DNA of 64,000 bases from Gp6-AA40 sp035571515. Lineage in GTDB: Bacteria > Acidobacteriota > Vicinamibacteria > Vicinamibacterales > UBA2999. The DNA lies in assembly GCA_035571515.1 (NCBI GenBank), contig DATNCQ010000097.1, positions 38,445 through 102,444 of the forward strand. Direction: 5' to 3'. The position numbers and the translations under genes were made by a program. How positions within the stretch are numbered: the first letter of the stretch is position 1; every line of letters begins with the position of its first letter. The notes below the pieces were generated by a model that was not told the origin of the DNA, searched no databases, and saw nothing but the letters and a program-made list of their open reading frames with translations. Below, piece after piece: positions 35,240-43,089 of the stretch.

Positions 35240-36192
35240 CGGACCGCTCCGCTCTTCTTTGCCTGCTGGGCGGCAAACTCCCGATGTCGCGCGTCCAACT
35301 CGGGATCGAGGAAGCAGAGCGATTCCTGGACCGTGTCGTACGGCAATATGCCGCGGCGGTCCGTGGGTGTCGTCCATGGAGCCCTGAGCATCTTGGAGTC
35401 TTCGATGACTGCCTGGTACTCGAAGACCTGTGCGTCGGGCCGGCTCCATCGCTCGACGATGCGCATGGCGTCGGACGAGGTTTGCGGCAGCCGTTTCGGC
35501 GGCTGGGCGTTGCCGAGCCACGGCTTGCCGTTGAAGTTCGTCACCTCCACGACGAGCGTGTCGCCTTCCCAGTGCCCGATCGACGAGCCTTGAAACGACG
35601 GCTTGTGCGGCGCGCTCGGTCGTGGCTCGTTGTCGCCAACGATCGGGATGATCCGGAAGTTGCTGCCGCCCTCATTGAGCAACAGGAGGTATCCCGGGGC
35701 TGACACGAGTTGAACGGTGCCGCCCATCGAGCCGTTGACGGGCGACGGCGGCCAGCAGTGATAGTTCGGCGTGTCGATGCCGCGCCAGTCGATCAGGCCT
35801 GCGGCGGCGCCGCCGCCCTCCCTGTATTCGCGTGCGTCCGGACGGTACAGCGACTCGAGCGGCACCGGCGGTGGCGCGATTTGCGCGTCGGGCCAATAGA
35901 CGCCCGAGAAGTCGGGCTTCCCGTCCCACGGCGTGCGTGGCACGGCGTATTTCACGGGGTCGGGCTTGTAGGCGGCGATGCGCGCCGTCGCCTCGGCGCG
36001 GCTCTCCACGCCGGGCGGGAGAATCTCCTCGATCCGCTCGGTCCAGTCCGCGCCCGGCTTCGCCGTCTTTGGCGGCGTATACGTTCGTATCTGCGCCGAC
36101 GCCCGGGAGGCGCCAATGGCCGCGACGAGTGCCAGCACGGCGACACAGGAACAGGCCAGCATCGCCATCACTGCAAGCTTTCTCACCTTCAC
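35236..36192 (-). CDS. PDLSGIW-family secreted protein, copy 5
   Basis: Protein of 318 residues, the longest in the family here because of an extended N-terminal part (EEILPPGVESRAEATARIAAYK). The signal peptide ends RASAQ. Motifs: GKPDFSGVYWPD, NYHCWPPSPVNGS (Cys), YLLLLNEGGSNFRIIPIVG, SIGHWEGDTLVVEVTNFNG, MRIVERWSRPDAQVFEYQA and QESLCFLDPE (Cys). GTG start. It is the first gene of the operon; a 215-base region upstream separates it from the divergent NTF2 gene. The function is unknown. Confidence 0.73.
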   Translation of the reverse strand: MKVRKLAVMAMLACSCVAVLALVAAIGASRASAQIRTYTPPKTAKPGADWTERIEEILPPGVESRAEATARIAAYKPDPVKYAVPRTPWDGKPDFSGVYWPDAQIAPPPVPLESLYRPDAREYREGGGAAAGLIDWRGIDTPNYHCWPPSPVNGSMGGTVQLVSAPGYLLLLNEGGSNFRIIPIVGDNEPRPSAPHKPSFQGSSIGHWEGDTLVVEVTNFNGKPWLGNAQPPKRLPQTSSDAMRIVERWSRPDAQVFEYQAVIEDSKMLRAPWTTPTDRRGILPYDTVQESLCFLDPELDARHREFAAQQAKKSGAVR

Positions 36193-36370
36193 GGCACACC
36201 TTCCTGTGCGAAAGCCGAGACTCCGCAGAGGGTGAGAAAGTAGCGCACTCCGCGGCCGCGTTCAACCTCTGTTCGGCTTAACGGCGTGCGCGCTCCGGGG
36301 CGCGGCGCCTGACGATCGGCGCAGCGCTTCGCCGCGACCGCGAATGGCCGGCTTTTCCCGCCTTTGACCG

Positions 36371-36399
36371 TTGACGCCTGCAGGTACGGACGATAGCCT
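36371..36399 (+). promoter_or_regulatory. Promoter of the NTF2 / HTH-NTF2 operon
   Basis: TTGACG at 36371-36376 is followed by 17 bases and TAGCCT at 36394-36399, 7 bases before the ATG of the NTF2 gene. A second TTGACC lies at 36364-36369. The -35 match is good and the -10 match moderate. The mRNA would be almost leaderless. The HTH protein of the operon could bind here, but nothing in the sequence proves that. Confidence 0.4.
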
Positions 36400-36406
36400 C
36401 GGACGC

Positions 36407-36793
36407 ATGTCAGCGAGTGCATATGGCGCCGAATACGACGGCGTCGTCAAGACGATGCAGTTGTACATCGACGGGTGCAAACGAGGTCAGAGCAGCGTCA
36501 TGCGACCGGCGTTTCACCCGGACGCGGGGTTCTTTGGCTACGCCGGTCCGGACCTTGCCGTGGGTCTGCCGTTTCTCTTCCAGTGGGTGGACAAGAACGG
36601 TCCATCTCCGCACATACGCCCACGATTCGTCAGCGTGGACATCGTGGAGTCGATTGCTGCCGTGCGCCTGGAAGTCGATGGCTGGTCTGGTACGCTGGCG
36701 GGACCCGAAGTCTGCATGTCCGACGTCTTCACCCTGTTAAAGACGCCGGAGGGATGGCGCATCATCCAGAAAGCATTCCACTGGCGGTCGTGA
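36407..36793 (+). CDS. NTF2-like (SnoaL/lumazine-binding type) stand-alone domain
   Basis: Cytoplasmic protein of 128 residues forming a complete cone-shaped NTF2 domain: VVKTMQLYIDGCKRGQSSVMRPAFHPDAGFFGY, a middle helix around FLFQWVDKNGPSP, and strands VSVDIVESIAAVRLEVDGWSGTLAG and MSDVFTLLKTPEGWRIIQKAFHW. It is closely similar along its whole length to the C-terminal domain of the next gene (MRPAFHPxA, GWSGxLAG, VFTLLK, KxFHW shared). Such domains bind small hydrophobic ligands or act as enzymes. The ATG is 7 bases from a likely -10 box. The next gene follows with a possible GTGA overlap. Confidence 0.82.
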   Translation: MSASAYGAEYDGVVKTMQLYIDGCKRGQSSVMRPAFHPDAGFFGYAGPDLAVGLPFLFQWVDKNGPSPHIRPRFVSVDIVESIAAVRLEVDGWSGTLAGPEVCMSDVFTLLKTPEGWRIIQKAFHWRS

Positions 36794-36849
36794 CCAGCCT
36801 GGATTGTCCGCCCACCCGTCGTCTGGTAACGTCGGGCGGCAGTCCGACC

Positions 36850-37518
36850 ATGCCAGAAGGAAAAGCGTTTCCGGCAACGCTTGAATCATGGAAGCAGATC
36901 GCCGCGTACCTGAACCGGAGTGAACGTACGGTACGGCGCTGGGAAGCGGATGAGGGCTTACCGGTTCATCGCCACGGGCATCATAAGCAGGACACCGTGT
37001 TCGCCCGCGTCGACGAGATCGACAGATGGGTCCGCCAACGTACACGGAAAGCACCGTCCACCGCGATCGCTGCGCCTTCCGGGTCTGCCAGCCCCGCTGC
37101 GACGGCCATGCTTCCCGACGGACGTGCGGCGGCAAACGCGTATCTCGCCGAGCACGACGCGATCACGCGCACGATCGACTGTTACATCGCGAGTGGTCGC
37201 GCCGGCGACAGCGACTTGATGCGGCCGGCGTTCCATCCCGAAGCGACCATGGCCGGCTATTGTCAGGGGATCGAATACAGCGGCTCCATCGAACACCTGT
37301 TCGAGTGGATCGATGCGAACGGCCCCGCACCGGACATCAACCCTCGATTCGCTCGCATCGAGATCTTCGAGACCATCGCGATCGTGCATCTCGAAGTCCA
37401 GGGGTGGTCCGGGAAACTGGCGGGAACCGACGCGAGAATTTCGGAAGTATTTACCCTGCTCAAGCGCGCCGGTCAGTGGCTGATCACGCAGAAGACCTTC
37501 CACTGGCACGACACGTAG
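36850..37518 (+). CDS. HTH-NTF2 fusion, probable one-component regulator
   Basis: Protein of 222 residues. Residues about 10-62 form a MerR/excisionase-like helix-turn-helix: LESWKQIAAYLNRSERTVRRW then EADEGLPVHRHGH and a helix VDEIDRWVRQR. This HTH type is common in Acidobacteriota, where it is usually followed by TPR or WD40 repeats. Here an Ala/Pro linker (about 70-90) leads to an NTF2-like domain (about 95-222) paralogous to the preceding gene product. The simplest reading is a transcription factor sensing a small ligand. A GTG at 36790 overlapping the upstream TGA would add 20 residues and imply coupling; ATG 36850 was chosen because the HTH family usually starts close to its first helix. 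Confidence 0.8.
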   Translation: MPEGKAFPATLESWKQIAAYLNRSERTVRRWEADEGLPVHRHGHHKQDTVFARVDEIDRWVRQRTRKAPSTAIAAPSGSASPAATAMLPDGRAAANAYLAEHDAITRTIDCYIASGRAGDSDLMRPAFHPEATMAGYCQGIEYSGSIEHLFEWIDANGPAPDINPRFARIEIFETIAIVHLEVQGWSGKLAGTDARISEVFTLLKRAGQWLITQKTFHWHDT

Positions 37519-37633
37519 CTGCTCGGACAACTTCGTATTCCATTCGTCCTGTCGAGACCTGATTGGTCACTCGACAGAAGCCAACCTCATTAGTGCCGTC
37601 TTAATGGATTCAGTATGCTTCGGGCGGCTCCCC

Positions 37634-37846
37634 GTGCGCGTCAAAATCATCGAGCAGATGTCCGGCACGCTCGACGGTATCGACCTGACGAAGTTTCAGG
37701 TCGGTCACGTCTACGATGTCGGGGTCTCGTTCGCGAGCTACCTGCTGGCATCCCGCTACGCCACTCCAGTAGCGGACGAACGATCGGCCAGTGACGAACC
37801 GCTCGACCGCGCCGACGATCGCGAGCGGAGGAAGCGTCGCACCTAG
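37634..37846 (+). CDS. Small conserved-type hypothetical protein
   Basis: Protein of 70 residues beginning with GTG: VRVKIIEQMSG, LDGIDLTKFQVGHVYDVGVSFASYLLASRYATPVADE, then a charged Arg/Asp tail. The core resembles short Acidobacteriota proteins that begin with a KV/RV strand and contain a G-x-x-Y-x-V loop and an A-x-Y-L-L helix. No function is known to me. An in-frame ATG at 37604 would add 10 residues, but the conserved-looking part begins at the GTG. It may be regulated with the upstream HTH-NTF2 gene, 115 bases away. Confidence 0.5.
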   Translation: MRVKIIEQMSGTLDGIDLTKFQVGHVYDVGVSFASYLLASRYATPVADERSASDEPLDRADDRERRKRRT

Positions 37847-38338
37847 TCAGCGCGGCACAATCTCGACAACCGCGAGGTTCCAACGATCGCTCGTGGGAGC
37901 CACGTCGCCGAGCGCCACGCTCGTTCCAGCGACGGGGATCGCGGGAACGACCCGCTGCACCCAGTACGTGTCGTCCACCGGCGCGAGGTACTGGTGGACG
38001 AGCACCTGATCCGCCCCCGGCGTCCGCGCAATCGCGTGATTCCAGTCGTTGCCCACGGCGAAGATCAACGAATTGTTGCGAGTGGTCACCAGCGTCGCGC
38101 TCGGGGCCCCCGAGCTCGCACCCGCGACCTTGATCGCGCCGATGCCGCCGGCGCCACTCACGTCCGCGGTGTCGATACCGGTGAACCCACCACCGTCAAC
38201 GACGAGTCGAACGACCGCGAGAGCGTCGCGGTCACCGAGACGCCTGATTGACCATGAATTGTCGGACCTGTTCTGGGTTGCGGGGGAGTTAAGACGGTAG
38301 CAGGCGGGCGATCGCCGCGCAACCAGCCGCGAATGCAA
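37847..38338 (-). pseudogene. C-terminal fragment of a large secreted protein
   Basis: The minus-strand frame encodes IKVAGASSGAPSATLVTT, LIFAVGNDWNHAIARTPG, QVLVHQYLAPVDDTYWVQR and a final SDRWNLAVVEIVPR. This matches the closing domain of long secreted Acidobacteriota proteins, which normally continue for hundreds of residues upstream. Here the frame runs only to a TTG at 38338, and the first 35 residues (rich in Arg and Ser) do not look like protein. There is no signal peptide. I read it as a remnant left by deletion. Its TGA on the minus strand abuts the stop of the small plus-strand gene. Confidence 0.5.
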
Positions 38339-38576
38339 AGCGTGCAGCGTTCACAGAATCGCGCTGCGAATCACGTATCTGCGGCGATGGGGCGGTGGTC
38401 CGCGGTGGCCGAACACGCGCGCTCCGCTCGATGTCCTCTGCATGGTTCGATCGGCCGCCGGCACCGCGCGCGTCCCTGCGCGATTTCCCGAATAACTTCG
38501 ATTGGCGCGCGACGTGGCCATGGCAGAACCCTTGCTCCCGGATGGGCATACACGCCTGTTCACGGGAGGGGTTCTT

Positions 38577-39227
38577 ATGAGGCGCTCGATAACCGTGGCA
38601 CCTGTGCTTGCCGCGGCGTTTCTGGTCACTGCTGTTCCGGCGCATGCACAACGCTGGGGCCGGGGGGCAACGCCACGATCCGGCGTGTGCTTCTACGAGG
38701 ACATCAACTTCGGCGGGCGCTACTTCTGCACGGCCGCCGGGACGTCGACGCCGCAGGTCTCGTCCACCGACAACGACGAGATCTCGTCGATCCGCCTGTT
38801 CGGCAACGCCGTCACGACCGTCTATCGCGATCCGAATTTTCGCGGGTCGTCGCGCGTGATCGATTCGAGCGTGAGCGATCTGCGGGCGATGGGCTTCAAC
38901 GATCGGATTTCGTCGTACGAAGTCGGCAGCTCCGGATTCAACGGCAACGGCTCTCGCGCCGTCCCGCGCGCGTCGAATGCCCCGTACGGGTCGAACGCGC
39001 CGTACGGACCGGCGGTGCAATCGCAGCAGAGCCGCTGGAACTACCGGGATGCCGAACGAATCGTCCGGCAGAGCTACCGGTCGGTGCTTGGCCGCGATCC
39101 GGATCCGACGGGGCTGCGGAGCTGGACTCAGGAGGTCGTCAACAACAACTGGACGCAGCGGGACCTGGAATACGCGCTGCGGCAGAGCGACGAGTACCGC
39201 CAGTTGAACCGCGCCCGGCGCCGGTAG
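38577..39227 (+). CDS. Secreted beta/gamma-crystallin (I36-like) and DUF4214 protein
   Basis: Protein of 216 residues. Signal peptide 1-24 (ending AHAQ); a crystallin-type domain (about 34-115) with two Greek-key motifs, VCFYEDINFGGRYFC and TVYRDPNFRGSSRV; a Ser/Asn/Pro linker; and a C-terminal DUF4214-like domain (about 150-210) with RQSYRSVLGRDPDPTGLRSW and LRQSDEYRQL. Crystallin folds of this type bind calcium or inhibit proteases (peptidase-inhibitor I36). DUF4214 usually occurs in large surface proteins. The combination is unusual at this size. The ATG has GGGAGGGG at 38564, 5 bases before it. Confidence 0.8.
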   Translation: MRRSITVAPVLAAAFLVTAVPAHAQRWGRGATPRSGVCFYEDINFGGRYFCTAAGTSTPQVSSTDNDEISSIRLFGNAVTTVYRDPNFRGSSRVIDSSVSDLRAMGFNDRISSYEVGSSGFNGNGSRAVPRASNAPYGSNAPYGPAVQSQQSRWNYRDAERIVRQSYRSVLGRDPDPTGLRSWTQEVVNNNWTQRDLEYALRQSDEYRQLNRARRR

Positions 39228-39318
39228 GTCACGTCGAAGCTGCAGGACGCTCGCGCCATTCCGCCACACCGTGCCGCATGCACGCGCGCGACGGCGGATG
39301 GCGCGTCCGTCCGTACCG

Positions 39319-40614
39319 CTACGGGATTCGGACCTTCTCCGCGTCGCCGGTGACCTGTCCCGCATACTCGGGCAGGAACCAGCCGGCCTTCGTCAACTCC
39401 TCGAGTTTCTGTTTCACCTGCGTGCGATACGCCGCGGCATCCTTGTACAGCGTGTGCAGTCGCTCGGGCGCCAGCGGCGTCTCGATTCCGGCGATGCCGC
39501 AGTAGAAATCGTCACGCGTACCCGGTTTCGGGTCGGCGCTGTTGGGGACCGTGTATTTCGCCACTGGGACCTCCACGTACGTCGTCCGCACGCCGCCCCT
39601 GGCGTTGCCATTGGCGTCGAGTGCGATCGCACCGTTCTCGACCACGATGCGCTCGGCGCGCGGCGGCGCCGTGCCCTTGTCTGCCCACTCGATCACGTGG
39701 TGCAGCCCCATCGCCATCATCGCGCCGACGGGAAAATGCGTGACCGGCATCTTGCACGGGTCCGGTTGGTAGGTCGGATTCTCGCGCGAATCGTTGTGCG
39801 GCATCCCCGCGATTTCATAGAGCCGGAATCGATCACCCGGCGCGTCGCCGTCGGCACGCCGGTAGGCGCTGCCGCCCTTTGCACCCGCATTCACTTCGGT
39901 CTGCGTCGCAATCTGGATCAGCGGGACATCTACTGGAGGGATCGGCATGCCGGCCGTACTGGTGGCCAGGAACCCATCGAAGATCGGTTTGCCGTCGGGC
40001 ATCCGCCACGCGGCGTGCGCCGGCAGATACGCGCGCAACGTCCCCGACGATTGCGACGTGCCCATCATGATCAGGCGGCGCACTCGCATGCCGGCCAATG
40101 GTGACGTCGGTCCGCTGCCCTTGAGCAGTGCACCCACCTGCGCCAGGATCTCGTTGGCCTGCGCTGCGTCCGGGATGTTGATGGACGCATAGCGCTGCGG
40201 GTTCGACGCGACGATCGTGGATTCCGTTGCGGCCTTCTGCGGCGCGATCTCTACGGAGACGTGCCCGTGGCGCATCATGTAGGTGCGCGTGAAGAAGAAC
40301 ATCCAGCTGTTGCCGCTCGCGTGCATCGGCTCGGCGACGACGATGCCGCTGAACCGGTGCGCGTCCTCGGGCTGGCGGACGAGGATGCGCGTGGTGTAGG
40401 GCTTGCCGCTGGCCGTCCCCGACACGAAATATTCCCTGACCACGTACTTCTGATCCGGTAGACCCGTGCCCGCCGGAACGCGCTGCAGTCCCGGAAACAT
40501 CGCGCCCGGGCCGGTCACCGGCGCACTGATGGTCGGGGTCGGAGCGGTCTGGGTCTGGGCAGACGCGAGCGCCGGCGCCAGCCACACGAGCACGAGCACG
40601 AGCCTCTGGAACAT
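39319..40614 (-). CDS. Secreted alpha/beta-hydrolase-domain protein (PF20091 type)
   Basis: Exported protein of 431 residues (signal ending SAQT). The nucleophile elbow is GTSQS (185-189, Ser187), and a candidate catalytic His lies in AGMPHND. The organisation VAEPMHASGNSWMFFF, PVGAMMAMGLHHVIEWADKGTAPP and the conserved DPCKMPV stretch correspond to the alpha/beta hydrolase domain family PF20091. The substrate is unknown; ester hydrolysis is likely. Two starts are adjacent (GTG 40617 and ATG 40614); the ATG has GGAG 8 bases before it. Confidence 0.8.
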   Translation of the reverse strand: MFQRLVLVLVWLAPALASAQTQTAPTPTISAPVTGPGAMFPGLQRVPAGTGLPDQKYVVREYFVSGTASGKPYTTRILVRQPEDAHRFSGIVVAEPMHASGNSWMFFFTRTYMMRHGHVSVEIAPQKAATESTIVASNPQRYASINIPDAAQANEILAQVGALLKGSGPTSPLAGMRVRRLIMMGTSQSSGTLRAYLPAHAAWRMPDGKPIFDGFLATSTAGMPIPPVDVPLIQIATQTEVNAGAKGGSAYRRADGDAPGDRFRLYEIAGMPHNDSRENPTYQPDPCKMPVTHFPVGAMMAMGLHHVIEWADKGTAPPRAERIVVENGAIALDANGNARGGVRTTYVEVPVAKYTVPNSADPKPGTRDDFYCGIAGIETPLAPERLHTLYKDAAAYRTQVKQKLEELTKAGWFLPEYAGQVTGDAEKVRIP

Positions 40615-40767
40615 CACGATTTCTCCGTGCTTATACTAAGGCGGTTCACGACCTGGGGGCGCCGTGCATCACGGCTATAATTCGCCCGTCCTCACGCTAT
40701 CAGGCGGACCTGAAGGTCCGGCTCTACGATCCTCAATGGTTCGCGATGTGTGATTGAGAGGAACACC

Positions 40768-41631
40768 ATGGTCGATGAGACACGACGCAAGATTCTGAAG
40801 ACCGGCGCCGCGGCCGCGGCCATGGCCGCCGTGCCACCGGTGCTCGCGCAGCAGGCGGGGCAGACCGCGCCCGCCGGCAAGTTCTACGAGAAGGGGAAGG
40901 TGCGCATCCACTACCAGGAGTGGGGCACGGGCTTCCCGCTGCTGCTCATCTCCGGCGGCGGCCTGGGCGGCTCGAAGATCGAGGGGCTGACCAATCCGTT
41001 CGATGTGGTGGGTGAATTCAAGGGCGAGTACCGCTGCATCGGCTCCGATCTCCGCACGTCCACCGGGTTGTCGAGCGGCCCGCTCGAAGTCGATCGGCCG
41101 TGGGACATGATCGCCGACGATCAGCTCGCGCTGCTGGATCACCTCGGCATCGACAAGTTCATGGTGATGGGGTTCTGCATCGGCGGCCCGCTGGTCTGGA
41201 ACCTGCTCGAGCGCGCGCCGAACCGCGTCGTCGCCGCGGTGGCCGCGCAGCCGAGCGGCTGCCGTGCCGAGGCGCCGACGCTGATGTACGACACGAACAT
41301 GACGGGATGGGGACCTGACTACGTCAAGCGCCACCCCGACGTGACGATGGCGCAGATCGATCAGTTCCTGACGAACATGTACAAGAAGCCCGCGGACTTT
41401 CTCTGGTGCGTGACGCGCGACTTCGTGAAGCAATGCAAGAACCCGGTGCTGGTCCTGCCGGACGACATCCCGGCGCATCCCTACAAGGTCGCCATGGAAG
41501 CCGCGATGCTCGCGCCGAACGCCGAGGTCAGCATGTTCCCGTGGAAGGAGCCGAAGGAGCGGATTCCGCTGGCGGTTCGCCAGATCCGATCGTTCCTCCG
41601 CGCTCACCGCACGACGGTCGCGACGGCGTAG
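40768..41631 (+). CDS. Tat-exported alpha/beta hydrolase with cysteine nucleophile
   Basis: Protein of 287 residues. The N-terminus DETRRKILKTGAAAAAMAA is a Tat-type signal. The fold is alpha/beta hydrolase: IHYQEWGTGFPLLLISGGGLGGS (oxyanion loop), a nucleophile elbow GFCIGG with Cys137 where most members have serine, an acid loop LVLPDD and a His in IPAHP. Dienelactone hydrolases use Cys in a G-x-C-x-G elbow, so a thiol enzyme is plausible. The substrate is unknown. The ATG at 40768 has GAGAGGA upstream. Confidence 0.8.
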   Translation: MVDETRRKILKTGAAAAAMAAVPPVLAQQAGQTAPAGKFYEKGKVRIHYQEWGTGFPLLLISGGGLGGSKIEGLTNPFDVVGEFKGEYRCIGSDLRTSTGLSSGPLEVDRPWDMIADDQLALLDHLGIDKFMVMGFCIGGPLVWNLLERAPNRVVAAVAAQPSGCRAEAPTLMYDTNMTGWGPDYVKRHPDVTMAQIDQFLTNMYKKPADFLWCVTRDFVKQCKNPVLVLPDDIPAHPYKVAMEAAMLAPNAEVSMFPWKEPKERIPLAVRQIRSFLRAHRTTVATA

Positions 41632-41835
41632 CGCGACCGCCGAGGCGGAGAAGGCGCGGCTGATCGAGGGTCAGGATATTCCGTCCAGGCAGTGAAGGTG
41701 GAAATGGCGTGAAGGGGCGGGAGTATCGCCCCGGCGCGGCGGGCGGGCGGGTGTCGCTTTGACCCCCGGCTGGACGTATACTTTCGGCCGCGCGTAGTGA
41801 TCTGCTCACAGCCCCCTTTTCGCAAGGAGAGACCG

Positions 41836-43089
41836 ATGGGTTCGAAACGACATAGCCGCAGGGAACTCCTCAAGAACGGCGCGGCGCTGGCCGGTGGCTT
41901 GACGATGGGAGCGGTCGCTCCCGCAGCCGCCCAGACACCCGTGGCCGGTCAGGGACCGGCGTCCCCGCCGATGATCAGGGGCAACAAGGAGCTGATCGCG
42001 TACGGCGACCGCTCGCATTTCGTCACCTCGGTACGCATTCCTCACGGCGGACGGCCGTCGCCCGATCCCTTCGGGCTCGTGTTCCACGTGGCCGCGCCGC
42101 TCCAGGATTCGGTGGGGGTGATCACGCCATCCTCGCTCCACTACGTCGCGACGACCCGAGGCTCCTTCATTCCCGACATCGACCCGAAGGAGCATCGCCT
42201 GATGATCCACGGGCTGGTGGACCGTCCGCTGACCTTCACGATGGAGGACCTGAAGCGGCTCCCGTCCGTCACCCGGCTTCACTTCATCGAGTGCGCCGGA
42301 AACCGGTCCACGGCCAAGGCGAAGAACGTCCAGGAATCGCACGGAATGACGAGCTGCGCCGAATGGACGGGCGTACTCCTCTCGACGCTGCTCAAGGAGT
42401 GCGGCGTCAAGGGCAGCGCGACCTGGTTCGTGGCGGAAGGGGCGGAGGAAGTGAAGGGCGCGTCGAGCATGCCGGTGGCCAAGGCCATGGACGACGTCCT
42501 CGTCGCCTACGGCATGAATGGCGAGGCCGTTCGGCCGCAGCAGGGCTTTCCGCTGCGGCTGCTGGTGCCCGGCTTCGAGGGCATCTTCTCGACGAAGTAC
42601 GTGCGGCGAATCAAGCTCGTCGATCGCTACTACATGAACTACAACGACTACGGACATCTTCGTCAGGAGGAGAACGACACGGCACTGGGCTACCAGGTCG
42701 GACCCAAGTCGGTCATCACGTTCCCATCCGCCGGACAACAGCTGCCCGGCAAAGGTTTCTACGAGATCAGCGGGCTCGCCTGGTCCGGTGGCGGAGCCAT
42801 TCGCAGGGTGGAGGTCTCGACCGACGACGGCAAGCACTGGGTCGACGCCCAGTTCAAGGGGACGCCACAGCGGATGGCGCATACGCGCTTCGGCTGTCCG
42901 TGGAACTGGGACGGAAAAGAGACCGTTCTCCTTTCGCGCTGCACCGACGAAATTGGCCAGGTGCAACCCACGCGGGCGCAGGTCGCCAAGTTCTTCAACG
43001 TGGCCGAGGGCGAAGTGCCCGGGCTGGACAACACCATTCAGCCGTGGCGAATCGCGGGCGACGGGAGCGTGCACAATGGGCACGCTTAG
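41836..43089 (+). CDS. Sulfite dehydrogenase-type molybdopterin oxidoreductase (SoxC/SorA-like)
   Basis: Protein of 417 residues with a Tat signal (SRRELLKNGAALAGG). The sulfite-oxidase domain has the molybdenum-binding Cys153 in HFIECAGNRS, CAEWTGVLL, GFPLRLLVPGFEGIFSTKYVRRI and a C-terminal Mo-co dimerisation domain (ISGLAWSGGGAIRRVEVS, RCTDEIGQVQP). It should oxidise sulfite to sulfate in the periplasm, passing electrons to cytochrome c. SoxC needs SoxD and other sox genes for thiosulfate oxidation; none are in the window, so a plain sulfite dehydrogenase is more likely. AAGGAGAG precedes the ATG, and the next gene starts within its last codons. Confidence 0.88.
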   Translation: MGSKRHSRRELLKNGAALAGGLTMGAVAPAAAQTPVAGQGPASPPMIRGNKELIAYGDRSHFVTSVRIPHGGRPSPDPFGLVFHVAAPLQDSVGVITPSSLHYVATTRGSFIPDIDPKEHRLMIHGLVDRPLTFTMEDLKRLPSVTRLHFIECAGNRSTAKAKNVQESHGMTSCAEWTGVLLSTLLKECGVKGSATWFVAEGAEEVKGASSMPVAKAMDDVLVAYGMNGEAVRPQQGFPLRLLVPGFEGIFSTKYVRRIKLVDRYYMNYNDYGHLRQEENDTALGYQVGPKSVITFPSAGQQLPGKGFYEISGLAWSGGGAIRRVEVSTDDGKHWVDAQFKGTPQRMAHTRFGCPWNWDGKETVLLSRCTDEIGQVQPTRAQVAKFFNVAEGEVPGLDNTIQPWRIAGDGSVHNGHA

